Of a DNA stretch of 38,820 nt, positions 7,807 to 15,905 are shown in pieces. Both the position numbers and the translations under genes were made by a program. Source of the stretch: Bacteroidota bacterium. Its GTDB lineage: Bacteria; Bacteroidota; Bacteroidia; Flavobacteriales_F; PHOS-HE28. Positions within the stretch are counted from its first letter, which is position 1, and every line of letters begins with the position of its first letter. The stretch covers positions 1 to 38,820 of the forward strand of contig JACTMO010000025.1 in assembly GCA_014584605.1 (NCBI GenBank). The letters run 5' to 3'. The notes under the pieces are model-generated. The model worked only from the letters and a program-made list of their open reading frames with translations, was not told the DNA's origin and searched no databases.

Positions 7807-8199
7807 ATGGAACCGCTGATCCTCGAAGGCACGAGCAAGACCCCGTCCGTCCGGTTCGACGAGGACCAGGGCCGACTGGAGCTCAAGGGACGATCGATCC
7901 CCGAGAACTCCATCGACTTTTACAAGCCCCTGATCGCCTGGGCGGACAAGTACGCCCGCAGCCCCAGGCCCTCCACGGTGGTGCACATGCAGCTGGAGTA
8001 CTTCAACACCAGCAGCAGCAAGTGCATCCTGGACCTGTTCAAGAAACTGGAGGCCATCCGTACGCAAGGCAGCGAGCTCTCCGTCCACTGGCACTACGAG
8101 GAGGACGATGAGGACATGCTGGAGGCCGGCGAGGACTACCAGGCCATCATCAACATCCCCTTCCGGATGGTGCTGGTGAAGGAGGTGGAAGGCTCATAG
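7807..8199 (+). CDS. SiaC-family regulatory phosphoprotein (DUF1987)
   Basis: 130 aa, the usual length of the family. The hallmark YFNTSSSK is at 65-72, and T68 falls at the number of the threonine phosphorylated in Pseudomonas aeruginosa SiaC. There SiaC binds the diguanylate cyclase SiaD and is switched by the kinase SiaB and phosphatase SiaA, which controls biofilm formation. The other family landmarks are visible too: TPSVRFDEDQGRLELKGRSIPENSIDFY at the start (split here as TPSVRFDEDQ and LKGRSIPENS) and WHYEEDDEDMLEAGEDY near the end. No SiaA, SiaB or SiaD homologue is in this window, so its partner here is unknown. A weak -7-like TTGCTTTG lies some 70 nt upstream. Confidence 0.88.
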   Translation: MEPLILEGTSKTPSVRFDEDQGRLELKGRSIPENSIDFYKPLIAWADKYARSPRPSTVVHMQLEYFNTSSSKCILDLFKKLEAIRTQGSELSVHWHYEEDDEDMLEAGEDYQAIINIPFRMVLVKEVEGS

Positions 8200-8266
8200 A
8201 CGCCCGCTCGGGACCCCTTTTCAGGCGCTCTCCCGGCGCTCGTCCGGGCATGCTTCACCGGTCCTT

Positions 8267-8293
8267 GTTCCCGCGGGCAAGGGCCACGGGAAC
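8267..8293 (+). terminator. Hairpin between convergent SiaC and ABC genes
   Basis: Stem GTTCCCG (8267-8273) and CGGGAAC (8287-8293) with a 13-nt loop, followed on the plus strand by GGTTTTC. It lies 68 nt after the SiaC-family stop and before the convergent ABC gene end at 8359. Best read as the plus-strand terminator. The rest of 8200-8358 shows nothing else. Confidence 0.45.
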
Positions 8294-8358
8294 GGTTTTC
8301 GGCATCCTCCGGAAGGGATCGGTCCGGGCCCTCGGTGCAAAGGGGGCCGGGAAAGGAC

Positions 8359-11300
8359 CTACGGCGTGGCGGGGCTCCGCGAGAGCCGCCGGACGAGCCA
8401 CGGGAACAGCTCGGCCCGGAGCGCGACCGCGAAGGCCAGCGACATCAACCAGAGCACGGCCGTGTTGGCCCAGAACGTGGGGATCCGAAGCGGGCCCAGC
8501 CACTTGGCCGGTGCATAGAAGTGCGCCCCGAAGAAGCCCATGCCACGGGCTTCCAGATAGATCGGGTCGCTCTTGCGCACCAGGCTGCCCCGGTCCACGG
8601 CGATCACGTTCACATCGTTCTTGTTGGTCACGAACTCGGCCAGGCTCTCGTTGCGGTGGGCATCGAGCAGGGCGAAGTAGGCGGCCCGGTCCTCGGGCCT
8701 CTTGGTGAGGCCGGCGATGAGCGCCTCCTTGTCGCGTTCGGCGTCCTTGTACATGCGCCGGTAATGGACGGTGAGGTCGTTCAGGGCGCGGTCCACGGCG
8801 TCCAGGTCGGCGGGGGCCACACCACCGTCCGCCGTGGTGTGCAGGGCGGGCACCTTCAACCCGCTCACCTGGGCGGCCTCCTTGTGCAGCTCGTTGCGCA
8901 GGAGCTCCAGGTCATGCGCCCGGCGCTCAAGCTGGGCCGGGCCGGTCGCGGGCCTGCGCAGGTCGGCGGCGCGGTGTTGAAGCTCGGGCACCCAGAGGTC
9001 CTTCTTCCAGTTGGCCCCCTTCATGCGCTGGTCCAGGGCATAGAACCTGCGCTCGTAGGCGTTGTCGGTGAACTGGGTCACCGCCAGCCCTTCGTAGGCC
9101 CAGCGGCTGGCCATCACGTTGCCGATCAACGGAACGCCCTGCTGTGAGGCGAACCAGGGATGCAGCTTGTCGAAGCGCACGATGATCCCCGAGAACAGCA
9201 GCTGCGGGATGATGAGCACCGGGATGACGATGTAGATCACCTTGGCGCTGTTGAAGCTGGCGCTGACGTTCAGGCCAAGGACGTTGGCGAAGCAGGAGGT
9301 GCTGAACAGCAGCACCCAGTGCACCAGGGCCATGTCCCGGATGTCCAGCACGCGGTTGCCCACCACCACGAACAGCAGGGACTGGATCGCCGAGATCAGG
9401 AAGAGGATGCCGATCTTGCTGAGCAGGTAGCTGTTGCGGTTCAGCGCCAAGAACTTCTCGCGCTGAAGGATCTTGCGGTCGCGGATGATCTCCTCGGCGG
9501 CCACGGTGAGGCCCAGGAAGAGCGCCACGATCACGGCGATGAAAAGGTATTGCGGGATGTTGTCGTTGGCCCGGTAGATGTACGTGCCTCCCTCCTCGCC
9601 CGCCCCGTGGTAGCGCAGGAAGAAGGCCATCACGAAGGCCAGCACCGGGGCCTCCAGCAGGTTGATCAGCACGTATTGCCGGTTGGCCAGCTTGGCCAGG
9701 ATGTCGCGGGTGAAGAACACCCTGAGCTGCACGGCCCACCCGGGGGCCTTGAAGGTGGAACGCGGCACCTGGGCGGCCTCGGGCACCTGGGCCATGCGGT
9801 TGTCGCGTTGCGCCCGGAACACCTCGTTCCAGGCTTCGGGACTGATGCGCCGCTGGTCGGTCTCCATCCCGTACTCGTCCACCAGCTTGGCCTCCAGGAT
9901 GTTGAAGATCTGCTCGGGATTCACGTTCCCGCAGGCCCTGCACTGGCCCACCTCGCTGTTCACCTGCCCGGTGACGCGCTTGAAGTACACCACCGACTCC
10001 ACCGGGTCGCCGTAGTACACCGGATGACCCTCCTGGTCGATCAGCAGCAGGCGGTCGAAGAGCTTGAAGATGTCCGAGCTGGGCTGGTGGATCACCACGA
10101 ACACGATGCGACCGCGGAGCGCGAGCTCCTTGAGCAGGTCCATGATGTTCTCCGAATCGCGCGAGCTGAGGCCGCTGGTGGGCTCGTCCACGAAGAGCAC
10201 GCTCGGTTCGCGGATCAGCTCCAGGGCGATGTTGAGGCGCTTGCGCTGGCCGCCGCTGATGGTCTTCTCCAACGGTGAACCCACCTTGAGGTCCTTGGTG
10301 TCGTACAGCCCCAGCTGCTGCAGGAGCTTCAGCACCCGGTCGTCGATCTGCGCATCGGTGAGGTCGCCGAAGCAGAGCTTGGCGTTGTAGAACAGGTTCT
10401 GGTGAACGGTGAGCTCCTCGATCAGCAGGTCGTCCTGGCTCACGTGGCCGATGACCCCGCGGATGCGGTCGGCCTCCCGGTGTACGTCCACCCCGTTGAT
10501 GGTGACCCGCCCGGTGGTGGGCCGAAGGTTGCCGTTCAGTACGTTCAACAGGGTGCTCTTGCCGCTGCCGCTGCCGCCCATGATGCCCACCAGCTTGCCG
10601 CTGGTCTCGGCCAGGTCCAGCTCGTGCAGGCCCACCCGCCCGTTGGGGAACGCGTAGGTGATCCCCTCGGCCTTGAACACCAGGGCATCGCGCTGGCGCG
10701 ACCGCATGAAACTGCCCAGGATGTCGCTGTAATAGATCGGGCGGCCGTTCGGCGGGCGGATCGATGAGCCGTTGGTGAGGACATAGTGGTGCTGCCCGCT
10801 CATGGGCTGGCCGTTCAGCAGCACACGGTCACCGCCCAGGTAGCGCACCATGTAGAGGTTCACGTTGGGCACGTGCAGCACGCGCAGTTCGCCCTCCAGA
10901 TGGGCGTGCAGATGGCGGGCCTCGCTCAGCTCACTGCCTGCTGCGGCATCGGCGTACAACAGGTGCGGGGAGTCCACCCGTTCGCCGGCGGCCTGGGCCA
11001 CGAAAGCCTGGCAACGCTCAAAGTCCTCGCGTCCGATGTTGAAGGTCTCGGCCACGGTGTTGACGAACTCCTGCTCCTGGTCGGCCACCCCTCCGGCGTG
11101 GATGAACTCCAGCAGGTGCATGAGCACGATGAACTTCTGGCGCTGGGCGAGCTCCTCGTTCACCTGCACGCAGATGCGCAGCACGCGCACCGAGTTCACC
11201 GACAGGCGCTTGCGGCCCGAACGCCCCCCGCCTCCCGCATGGAAGGCCTCCACCAGGGCATCGAACCGGGCCAGATGCTCCTGTACCTGCTCCGCCGTGA

Positions 11301-11424
11301 ACTGCTGGCGCAGGAAGCGCTCCAGCATCATACGCCCGGCGGGGCGCCCCGTGCCTGCTGCGGCGTCCGCCCGCGCAATGATCGCGAACAGTTGCAGCAG
11401 TGCATGAAGGATCTTCTCGCTCAT
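8359..11424 (-). CDS. ABCG-type ABC transporter with N-terminal TerB-like domain
   Basis: 1021 aa, ATPase and permease fused in ABCG order. Residues 1-145 are helical and TerB-like. Residues 160-245 (LRVLHVPNVNLYMVRYLGGD ... VLLNGQPM ... YVLTNGSSIR) look like a small beta domain, possibly FHA-like. The ATPase follows: Walker A GGSGSGKST (283-291), signature SGGQRKR (390-396), Walker B VLFVDEPTSG with D413/E414, and H-loop H446. A CxxC pair (C495, C498) lies in the linker. The permease has hydrophobic segments at about 583-603, 625-648, 667-690, 702-722 and 728-748, a long extracytoplasmic stretch (about 750-980) and a last helix at 984-1005. The substrate is unknown; it could export a lipid or act in envelope homeostasis. 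Transcribed alone. Confidence 0.88.
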   Translation of the reverse strand: MSEKILHALLQLFAIIARADAAAGTGRPAGRMMLERFLRQQFTAEQVQEHLARFDALVEAFHAGGGGRSGRKRLSVNSVRVLRICVQVNEELAQRQKFIVLMHLLEFIHAGGVADQEQEFVNTVAETFNIGREDFERCQAFVAQAAGERVDSPHLLYADAAAGSELSEARHLHAHLEGELRVLHVPNVNLYMVRYLGGDRVLLNGQPMSGQHHYVLTNGSSIRPPNGRPIYYSDILGSFMRSRQRDALVFKAEGITYAFPNGRVGLHELDLAETSGKLVGIMGGSGSGKSTLLNVLNGNLRPTTGRVTINGVDVHREADRIRGVIGHVSQDDLLIEELTVHQNLFYNAKLCFGDLTDAQIDDRVLKLLQQLGLYDTKDLKVGSPLEKTISGGQRKRLNIALELIREPSVLFVDEPTSGLSSRDSENIMDLLKELALRGRIVFVVIHQPSSDIFKLFDRLLLIDQEGHPVYYGDPVESVVYFKRVTGQVNSEVGQCRACGNVNPEQIFNILEAKLVDEYGMETDQRRISPEAWNEVFRAQRDNRMAQVPEAAQVPRSTFKAPGWAVQLRVFFTRDILAKLANRQYVLINLLEAPVLAFVMAFFLRYHGAGEEGGTYIYRANDNIPQYLFIAVIVALFLGLTVAAEEIIRDRKILQREKFLALNRNSYLLSKIGILFLISAIQSLLFVVVGNRVLDIRDMALVHWVLLFSTSCFANVLGLNVSASFNSAKVIYIVIPVLIIPQLLFSGIIVRFDKLHPWFASQQGVPLIGNVMASRWAYEGLAVTQFTDNAYERRFYALDQRMKGANWKKDLWVPELQHRAADLRRPATGPAQLERRAHDLELLRNELHKEAAQVSGLKVPALHTTADGGVAPADLDAVDRALNDLTVHYRRMYKDAERDKEALIAGLTKRPEDRAAYFALLDAHRNESLAEFVTNKNDVNVIAVDRGSLVRKSDPIYLEARGMGFFGAHFYAPAKWLGPLRIPTFWANTAVLWLMSLAFAVALRAELFPWLVRRLSRSPATP

Positions 11425-11443
11425 GAGGGGTACGCCCGTGAAG

Positions 11444-11494
11444 CCCGGAAATGGAACATCCCTCTTACGGGAGGGATGTCCGAAGGTTTCCGGG
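11444..11494 (-). terminator. Bipartite hairpin after the secreted-protein gene
   Basis: Inner stem ACATCCCTC (11456-11464) and GAGGGATGT (11471-11479) with a 6-nt loop. Outer stem CCCGGAAA (11444-11451) and TTTCCGGG (11487-11494). It lies 14 nt beyond the stop codon of the minus-strand gene at 11509 and upstream of the ABC gene start (11424). Probably the terminator separating the two transcription units. Confidence 0.6.
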
Positions 11495-11508
11495 AGGGCC
11501 GGTCCCCG

Positions 11509-11928
11509 CTACTGCTTGAAGCCGATGAGCAGTACGGCGCAACCGGAACCCAGCTTGGCCGGATCGAGCTGCGCCTCGATGGTGACGTCGAGCGTGTTGG
11601 CCACCACCAGGTCCCAATAAGGGCTGTTCGTGTGGTCCTTGTTGGTGAAGAGCACGTTGCGGTCCTGGTCGAGGACGCTGAAGACCAGGTTCCCGTCGGT
11701 GAGCCCGCTGCAGGCGGCCACCCGGTAGGTCGTGCCCCCGAAGAGCGTCAGGGAGAACTCGGCCATCTCGTCGCCCTGCAGGAGGGCCCGGTAGAACTGG
11801 CCGTCGGGGATGTACGCCGCCGTGATGTGGCGGGCGCAGAGGTCGGCGATGGTGTCGCACTGCGCGGTGGCCCGGCCCGCAGCGAAAAGGGCAAGCGCGG
11901 TGGCGGCCGTGGCGATGGTCGTCCTCAT
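11509..11928 (-). CDS. Small secreted protein, function unknown
   Basis: 139 aa. A signal peptide (MRTTIATAATALALFAAGRATAQ, written here as the first 23 residues ending A-T-A-Q) is followed by a soluble domain with four cysteines, at CDTIADLC, AACSG and SGCAV. The rest alternates short polar and hydrophobic stretches, as in a beta-sandwich. The pattern (YRVAACSG, GNLVFSVLDQDRNVLFTN) resembles PPC-like Bacteroidota exported proteins, but I would not assign a family. The gene starts 2 nt after the stop of the lipoprotein gene at 11931, so the pair is almost certainly one transcript, ended by the strong hairpin at 11444-11494. Confidence 0.75.
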   Translation of the reverse strand: MRTTIATAATALALFAAGRATAQCDTIADLCARHITAAYIPDGQFYRALLQGDEMAEFSLTLFGGTTYRVAACSGLTDGNLVFSVLDQDRNVLFTNKDHTNSPYWDLVVANTLDVTIEAQLDPAKLGSGCAVLLIGFKQ

Positions 11929-11930
11929 GG

Positions 11931-12833
11931 TCAGATCAGGTACTTGGTACGCAGCGCGGCGACCTGTTCAGCGATGGCCGAAAGGTCCTGCGGGGTGACG
12001 GTCACCGCCGAGGTGCTGTGGATGAAGGTGGTGCGTGCGGCCGCGTCGGTGACGGGCTTTTCAAAGGTGTACGTGCTCTTGATCCCCGCGAAGGCCTGCT
12101 GCAGGGTGCGCAGGTCGGCGCAGAGGGCCGTGCACTGCTTCTCCTTGTCGTTGGCCTCCAGCAGGGCGAGCAGGTCGCCCAGCGCCTTGCGCTGCTCGGC
12201 GATCCGGGGGGCCAGCCTGGCCTGCGCGTCGCCCGTGGCATGGGCCAGCGCGAGGTGCAACGAACCGAGCCAGCCGCCGGTGAGCACCAGGGCCGAGATG
12301 TCGTTGCGGTCGTTGTTCTTCAGGTAGCGGTCGGCGGCACGGAACGCCTCTCCGCTCAGGCGCAGCAGGCTGTCCTGTGCGTTCACGTTCCGCTTGAAGC
12401 GGTCCAGCAGTTGCTGATCGAAGGCATTGCCCATCTCCAGGGCGGCGCTCAGCTTTTCGATGGTCTGCAGGGTGGCCATGGCCGTCTGCCCGTCCTTGTG
12501 GATGGTGGCATAGGCCAGGTCGGAACCGTACAGGCCCACGGCCAGGGCACGCCCCACACGACCGGTCAGGGCATCGGCCTTGGCCTTGTCCAGCAACAGG
12601 TCGCGCTGGTAGGCGGCACCGGTACTGCGGATCAACAGGGCGGTCTGCACCGGGGAGGGGATGCTGAAGAGCTTGCCGCCCACGTTCACCACACCACTAC
12701 CGTCGGTGGGTTCGGTGGCCAGGCTGTCCTTGGTGGTGCTGTCAGAGCCTTCACCCTGGCCACCGCCGCCACAGGCGGCCAGCAGCATGGACCCGGCAAG
12801 GGTCAGGATGAGCGGGGATCGGGAGGAACGCAT
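11931..12833 (-). CDS. Putative lipoprotein, mostly helical, function unknown
   Basis: 300 aa. The signal sequence MRSSRSPLILTLAGSMLLAAC ends in a lipobox (LLAAC, C21), followed by a Gly/Ser/Asp-rich linker (about 22-45). The mature domain (about 50-300) appears largely alpha-helical, with repeated Leu/Ala heptad-like stretches, and contains two cysteines (QCTALCADL). I do not recognise a family. The start at 12833 is chosen because it begins the signal sequence and lies 35 nt downstream of the -7 box. A longer frame to 12914 would run through that promoter. First gene of a two-gene unit with the secreted protein at 11509. Confidence 0.78.
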   Translation of the reverse strand: MRSSRSPLILTLAGSMLLAACGGGGQGEGSDSTTKDSLATEPTDGSGVVNVGGKLFSIPSPVQTALLIRSTGAAYQRDLLLDKAKADALTGRVGRALAVGLYGSDLAYATIHKDGQTAMATLQTIEKLSAALEMGNAFDQQLLDRFKRNVNAQDSLLRLSGEAFRAADRYLKNNDRNDISALVLTGGWLGSLHLALAHATGDAQARLAPRIAEQRKALGDLLALLEANDKEKQCTALCADLRTLQQAFAGIKSTYTFEKPVTDAAARTTFIHSTSAVTVTPQDLSAIAEQVAALRTKYLI

Positions 12834-12868
12834 GGTACGAAAGCTGTCCGCAGGTACGGACAGGGGAC

Positions 12869-12876
12869 GAAAGTAA
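12869..12876 (-). promoter_or_regulatory. -7 box for the lipoprotein operon at 12833
   Basis: TACTTTCG on the minus strand, 35 nt upstream of the ATG at 12833. It is the same octamer as at 6837-6844 and 6873-6880. A TTATCAACAG site lies 38 bp further upstream. Confidence 0.5.
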
Positions 12877-12914
12877 CCGCACCCCCAAGCCGTGCCGGTC
12901 GAGGCGCGGTCCAC

Positions 12915-12924
12915 TTATCAACAG
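12915..12924. other. TTATCAACAG site, DnaA-box-like
   Basis: Second exact copy of the 10-mer found at 550-559. It lies in the 107-bp gap between the end of the lysyl-oxidase gene and the lipoprotein promoter. Its orientation relative to the downstream gene (CTGTTGATAAGT on the coding strand) is the same as at 550-559. Confidence 0.35.
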
Positions 12925-12940
12925 GTCGGCGGGAATCGCC

Positions 12941-15658
12941 TCATCGCTTCACCAGCCGACCGGTGGCACGGTGCGCACCCTCCAGGCGATAGAGATAGGC
13001 CCCGGGGGCAAGGTCCCGCCCGTCCACGCGCAGCTGGCCCGTGGCAGCCGCCTCCACCCGGCGCACCATCCGGCCCTGTAGGTCCATCAGGTGCAGCACG
13101 ACCTTTTCCCCGCTCCGGGGCGCGAAGGTCACCGTGAAGTGCTCGTCGAAGGGGTCCGGCATCACCGACACACCGGCGTCCTGGGCGATACCGGCCACCG
13201 CGGTGCCCACCACGCACGGATCCTCCAGCGCCGGCACCGAGACGGCATAGTCCTCGTTGACCACCTCCACCACCTGATCGATGCAGACCAGGTTGTCCGG
13301 GTTCACGAAGTGTACGCGCAGCAGCGGGGCGTAGGCGGTGTGCCGGTCGAAGAGGCTGTCCACATACGAGAGACCGATGACATGACCGGTGCTGCCGTTG
13401 AACGCGGGCGTGATGGGGTAATGCACCGGGTCTCCCAGGTTCTCCACCCCTGTGATGGTGATGCCGCTGAAGCGCAGTTCATAGCCCAGCATCTCCTTGG
13501 CGGGGTTGCGCACATGCACGTCCAGGTACCCCGCGCCCGGATCGAAGGCCCCGATGGTGAAGGTCACCGTATCGTAGATGTTCTGCATGTCCACCACGGG
13601 GAAGCTGCAACGGGTGTCCATCAGCATGCTGTCGCCCAGCAGATGGGCCTGGTGGCAGTAGGCGATGAGCGCCGCATCGGCCACGGTGAGCGTACCGTCG
13701 TCGTTCACATCGGTGCAGGGTGCGGCCGTGAGCGAGGCGTCCAGGATGCCTGCGACATATCCCGCGGCATCCACCGTGTCGTTGTCCGCGTCCACGTCCA
13801 GGTCGCCGATCAGCCGGGTGCCGGCGCACACACCCTCGCAATCGAACTGGGCGCTGCCGTAGATCTGGCCCAGGCAATCCACGTACGTCGGGCAGTTCTG
13901 CTGTACGGTCACCGATAGGTTGGGGTTGTGCGCGATGAGGATGCAGGCCTGGCCCCAGTTGTTGTAGATGTCCATCTCATAGCGGCCCAGCGCATCGGGG
14001 CTGTTGTCCCAGTTGGTGCGCACCACCAGGGTGTAACGGCCATCGGGCACGTCGGTGATGTCGATCCACTGACAGGCCAGCCCGCTGCTGTAGATGTCGC
14101 CACAGCCCATGCTGATGCCCATGTTGCTGCACCCGTACTGCGCCGAACCACCGCCGCTGCACTCCAGGTCCATCACGCAGAAGCCGTTCTTGAAGCCCTG
14201 GGCCATGGCCTGGCCGAGGCTGTCGTACAACAGGTACTCGGCATACCCCTCGTAGTGCCAATGGTTGTGGCAGGCGTCGTACTCGAACTGGTCGGGGTTG
14301 TTGCCGGGGCTTCCGATGTAGTAGTCGGCGAAGCCGATGTTCTGGATGTGCGTGGTGAAGCGCACCAGTTCACGGGTGCCGAAGCCGGCCAGGCAGCCTT
14401 CCTGGATGTAACAGTCGTTGGCGTTCACCACCATGGTCTGGACATGGATGGAGTTCTGTAACACGTCGCTGCGCACGGTGAGGTCCGGGCCCAGCGGGCA
14501 GTTCGGGTCGCCCCAGGGGATGCAGCTGCCGTCGTCCACGGCCGCCAGCGGGTTGAAGTTGCACGAGGCCGGGTCGGTGCAGCCCGCAATGGGACCGGCA
14601 TAGGTCAGGGTCCAGTCGATGGGACCGCCCGCGCAGCTCGTGTCGCTGTCCCCGATGCGGATGTAATAGGTCACGCCCGCTTCGAGCAGGGCATTCACCT
14701 GGGCCTGAAGGCCGCATCCGCCCTCATCGTTGTCGTAGAAGATGGTGGCGATGTTGGTGTCGTCCCAGATCAGGCCGATGCAATGGTCATAGACCCAGAT
14801 GCGGGTGTCGCAGGTGGCGGTGCCGCAGGTGCTGATGGTGTACACGCCGTTGCTGTCGGGCACGAACACGTACCAGGTGTCGTCGTCCACGGTGCTGTGC
14901 GCGCCCTGTTCCACCGTGTCCGGCGACAGGCAGCCGAAGCCCGGCGGGCAGTTCCACTCCACGCGGTCGCTGAGGTCGAAGTCGCCGCCCTGGGCGATGA
15001 GGGCACCGTCGTAATAGAGCCAGTAGCCGCCCGGCGCGAAGATCCCGTCGCCGTACGAGTCGTACATGGTGAACACCAGGCACGCGGCCGTGTCCACGCA
15101 CAACGCCGAACCGGAGGAGGTGCCCGAGGCCAGCATCGCCCCGTTGCCGTTCCGCAGGTCCCAGCTTATCTCGTTGGGGTAGGCATCGGGCACGATGTTC
15201 ACCTGCACGGCCACCTCCCCCGCCCCGCAGGCCGGCGGCGGCGGGGGGAGGTTCGCGCTCAGGCTCCACACCACCGTGTCGCCCGCGCACTGGTTCTGGT
15301 AGTCGCCCACGCGGATGAACACCTGCTGGCCCGCGCTCAGGTCCAGCACGATCGTGCTCTGCAGGGCGCAGGCGTCGTCGTTGTAGGCCAGGGCGTTGAG
15401 GCCTTGCTCGTTGGTCACCAGCCCGGTGCAGTGGTCATAGGCCCAGAGCTTGGTGTCGCAGCTGCTCTGCCCGCAGGTGCTGATGGTGAACTGGCCCGTG
15501 GCAGGCGCGGTGTACAGGTACCAGGCGTTGTCGAAGGGGGCCGTATGGGTCCCCGGGGACACGGGAATGGCGTTGGCGCACGAGGAGCCGACCTGGGCAC
15601 CGACGGAGAGGGCGAAGGCGGAGAACAGCAGGCAGGGTATCGCGCGCATGGGGTGCAT
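12941..15658 (-). CDS. Secreted lysyl-oxidase-domain protein with dockerin-like segment and T9SS sorting domain
   Basis: 905 aa. A signal peptide (about 1-21) is followed by two PPC-like cysteine-bearing modules (about 25-135 and 240-355) flanking a beta-sandwich (about 147-235), then a GCTDPASCNFNP...DDGSC motif (359-379). The lysyl oxidase domain (about 390-576) has the copper motif CHNHWH (H464, H466, H468). It also has the GFKNGFC lysine (K490) and GCGDIY...CQWIDITDV with Y523. These align with human LOX HxHxH, K320 and Y355, the last two forming the lysine tyrosylquinone cofactor. A dockerin-like calcium segment (about 619-668) and a T9SS C-terminal domain (about 829-905, ending RLVKR) follow. 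It would be exported and could oxidise amines or crosslink proteins outside the cell; activity is inferred. A second ATG at 15649 is possible. Confidence 0.88.
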   Translation of the reverse strand: MHPMRAIPCLLFSAFALSVGAQVGSSCANAIPVSPGTHTAPFDNAWYLYTAPATGQFTISTCGQSSCDTKLWAYDHCTGLVTNEQGLNALAYNDDACALQSTIVLDLSAGQQVFIRVGDYQNQCAGDTVVWSLSANLPPPPPACGAGEVAVQVNIVPDAYPNEISWDLRNGNGAMLASGTSSGSALCVDTAACLVFTMYDSYGDGIFAPGGYWLYYDGALIAQGGDFDLSDRVEWNCPPGFGCLSPDTVEQGAHSTVDDDTWYVFVPDSNGVYTISTCGTATCDTRIWVYDHCIGLIWDDTNIATIFYDNDEGGCGLQAQVNALLEAGVTYYIRIGDSDTSCAGGPIDWTLTYAGPIAGCTDPASCNFNPLAAVDDGSCIPWGDPNCPLGPDLTVRSDVLQNSIHVQTMVVNANDCYIQEGCLAGFGTRELVRFTTHIQNIGFADYYIGSPGNNPDQFEYDACHNHWHYEGYAEYLLYDSLGQAMAQGFKNGFCVMDLECSGGGSAQYGCSNMGISMGCGDIYSSGLACQWIDITDVPDGRYTLVVRTNWDNSPDALGRYEMDIYNNWGQACILIAHNPNLSVTVQQNCPTYVDCLGQIYGSAQFDCEGVCAGTRLIGDLDVDADNDTVDAAGYVAGILDASLTAAPCTDVNDDGTLTVADAALIAYCHQAHLLGDSMLMDTRCSFPVVDMQNIYDTVTFTIGAFDPGAGYLDVHVRNPAKEMLGYELRFSGITITGVENLGDPVHYPITPAFNGSTGHVIGLSYVDSLFDRHTAYAPLLRVHFVNPDNLVCIDQVVEVVNEDYAVSVPALEDPCVVGTAVAGIAQDAGVSVMPDPFDEHFTVTFAPRSGEKVVLHLMDLQGRMVRRVEAAATGQLRVDGRDLAPGAYLYRLEGAHRATGRLVKR

Positions 15659-15669
15659 GGTGTGGGGCC

Positions 15670-15677
15670 CGAAAATA
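15670..15677 (-). promoter_or_regulatory. -7-like box for the lysyl-oxidase gene
   Basis: TATTTTCG on the minus strand, 11 nt upstream of the ATG at 15658. It fits TAnnTTTG with one mismatch. No good -33 element is apparent. Confidence 0.4.
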
Positions 15678-15688
15678 AGAGGCCGGGT

Positions 15689-15847
15689 TCAACGGAGCCC
15701 AACGGGACGATGCCGCCGCGGGAACCGCGCCTGGCGTCGCACCAGCAGATAGTAGCGCCGCCACAGCGGGGAGTCCAGCAAGGCCAGCAGGCCCTGATCG
15801 GCCGGGACCTTGCGCCCACGACGTTCGCTTTCGGCCTTGGCGTCCAT
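15689..15847 (-). CDS. Possible small basic protein
   Basis: A 52-aa open frame, beginning MDAKAESERRGRKVPADQG. It has a hydrophobic-basic middle (LLALLDSPLWRRYYLLVRR) and an Arg-rich end. Codon choice (GAC, GCC, AAG, CTG) is like that of neighbouring genes. It fills most of the 246-bp gap between the two large secreted-protein genes on the same strand. It has no recognisable family, and no clear promoter lies between it and the gene ending at 15906. A 7-bp inverted repeat (15863-15869 with 15897-15903) precedes it. It could equally be a chance open frame in GC-rich DNA. Confidence 0.35.
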   Translation of the reverse strand: MDAKAESERRGRKVPADQGLLALLDSPLWRRYYLLVRRQARFPRRHRPVGLR

Positions 15848-15905
15848 GTCCCTATGACAGGGCGGAGCGGGCCTCGCGTTGCCTGGACCGGACGAACGCT
15901 CCGGG

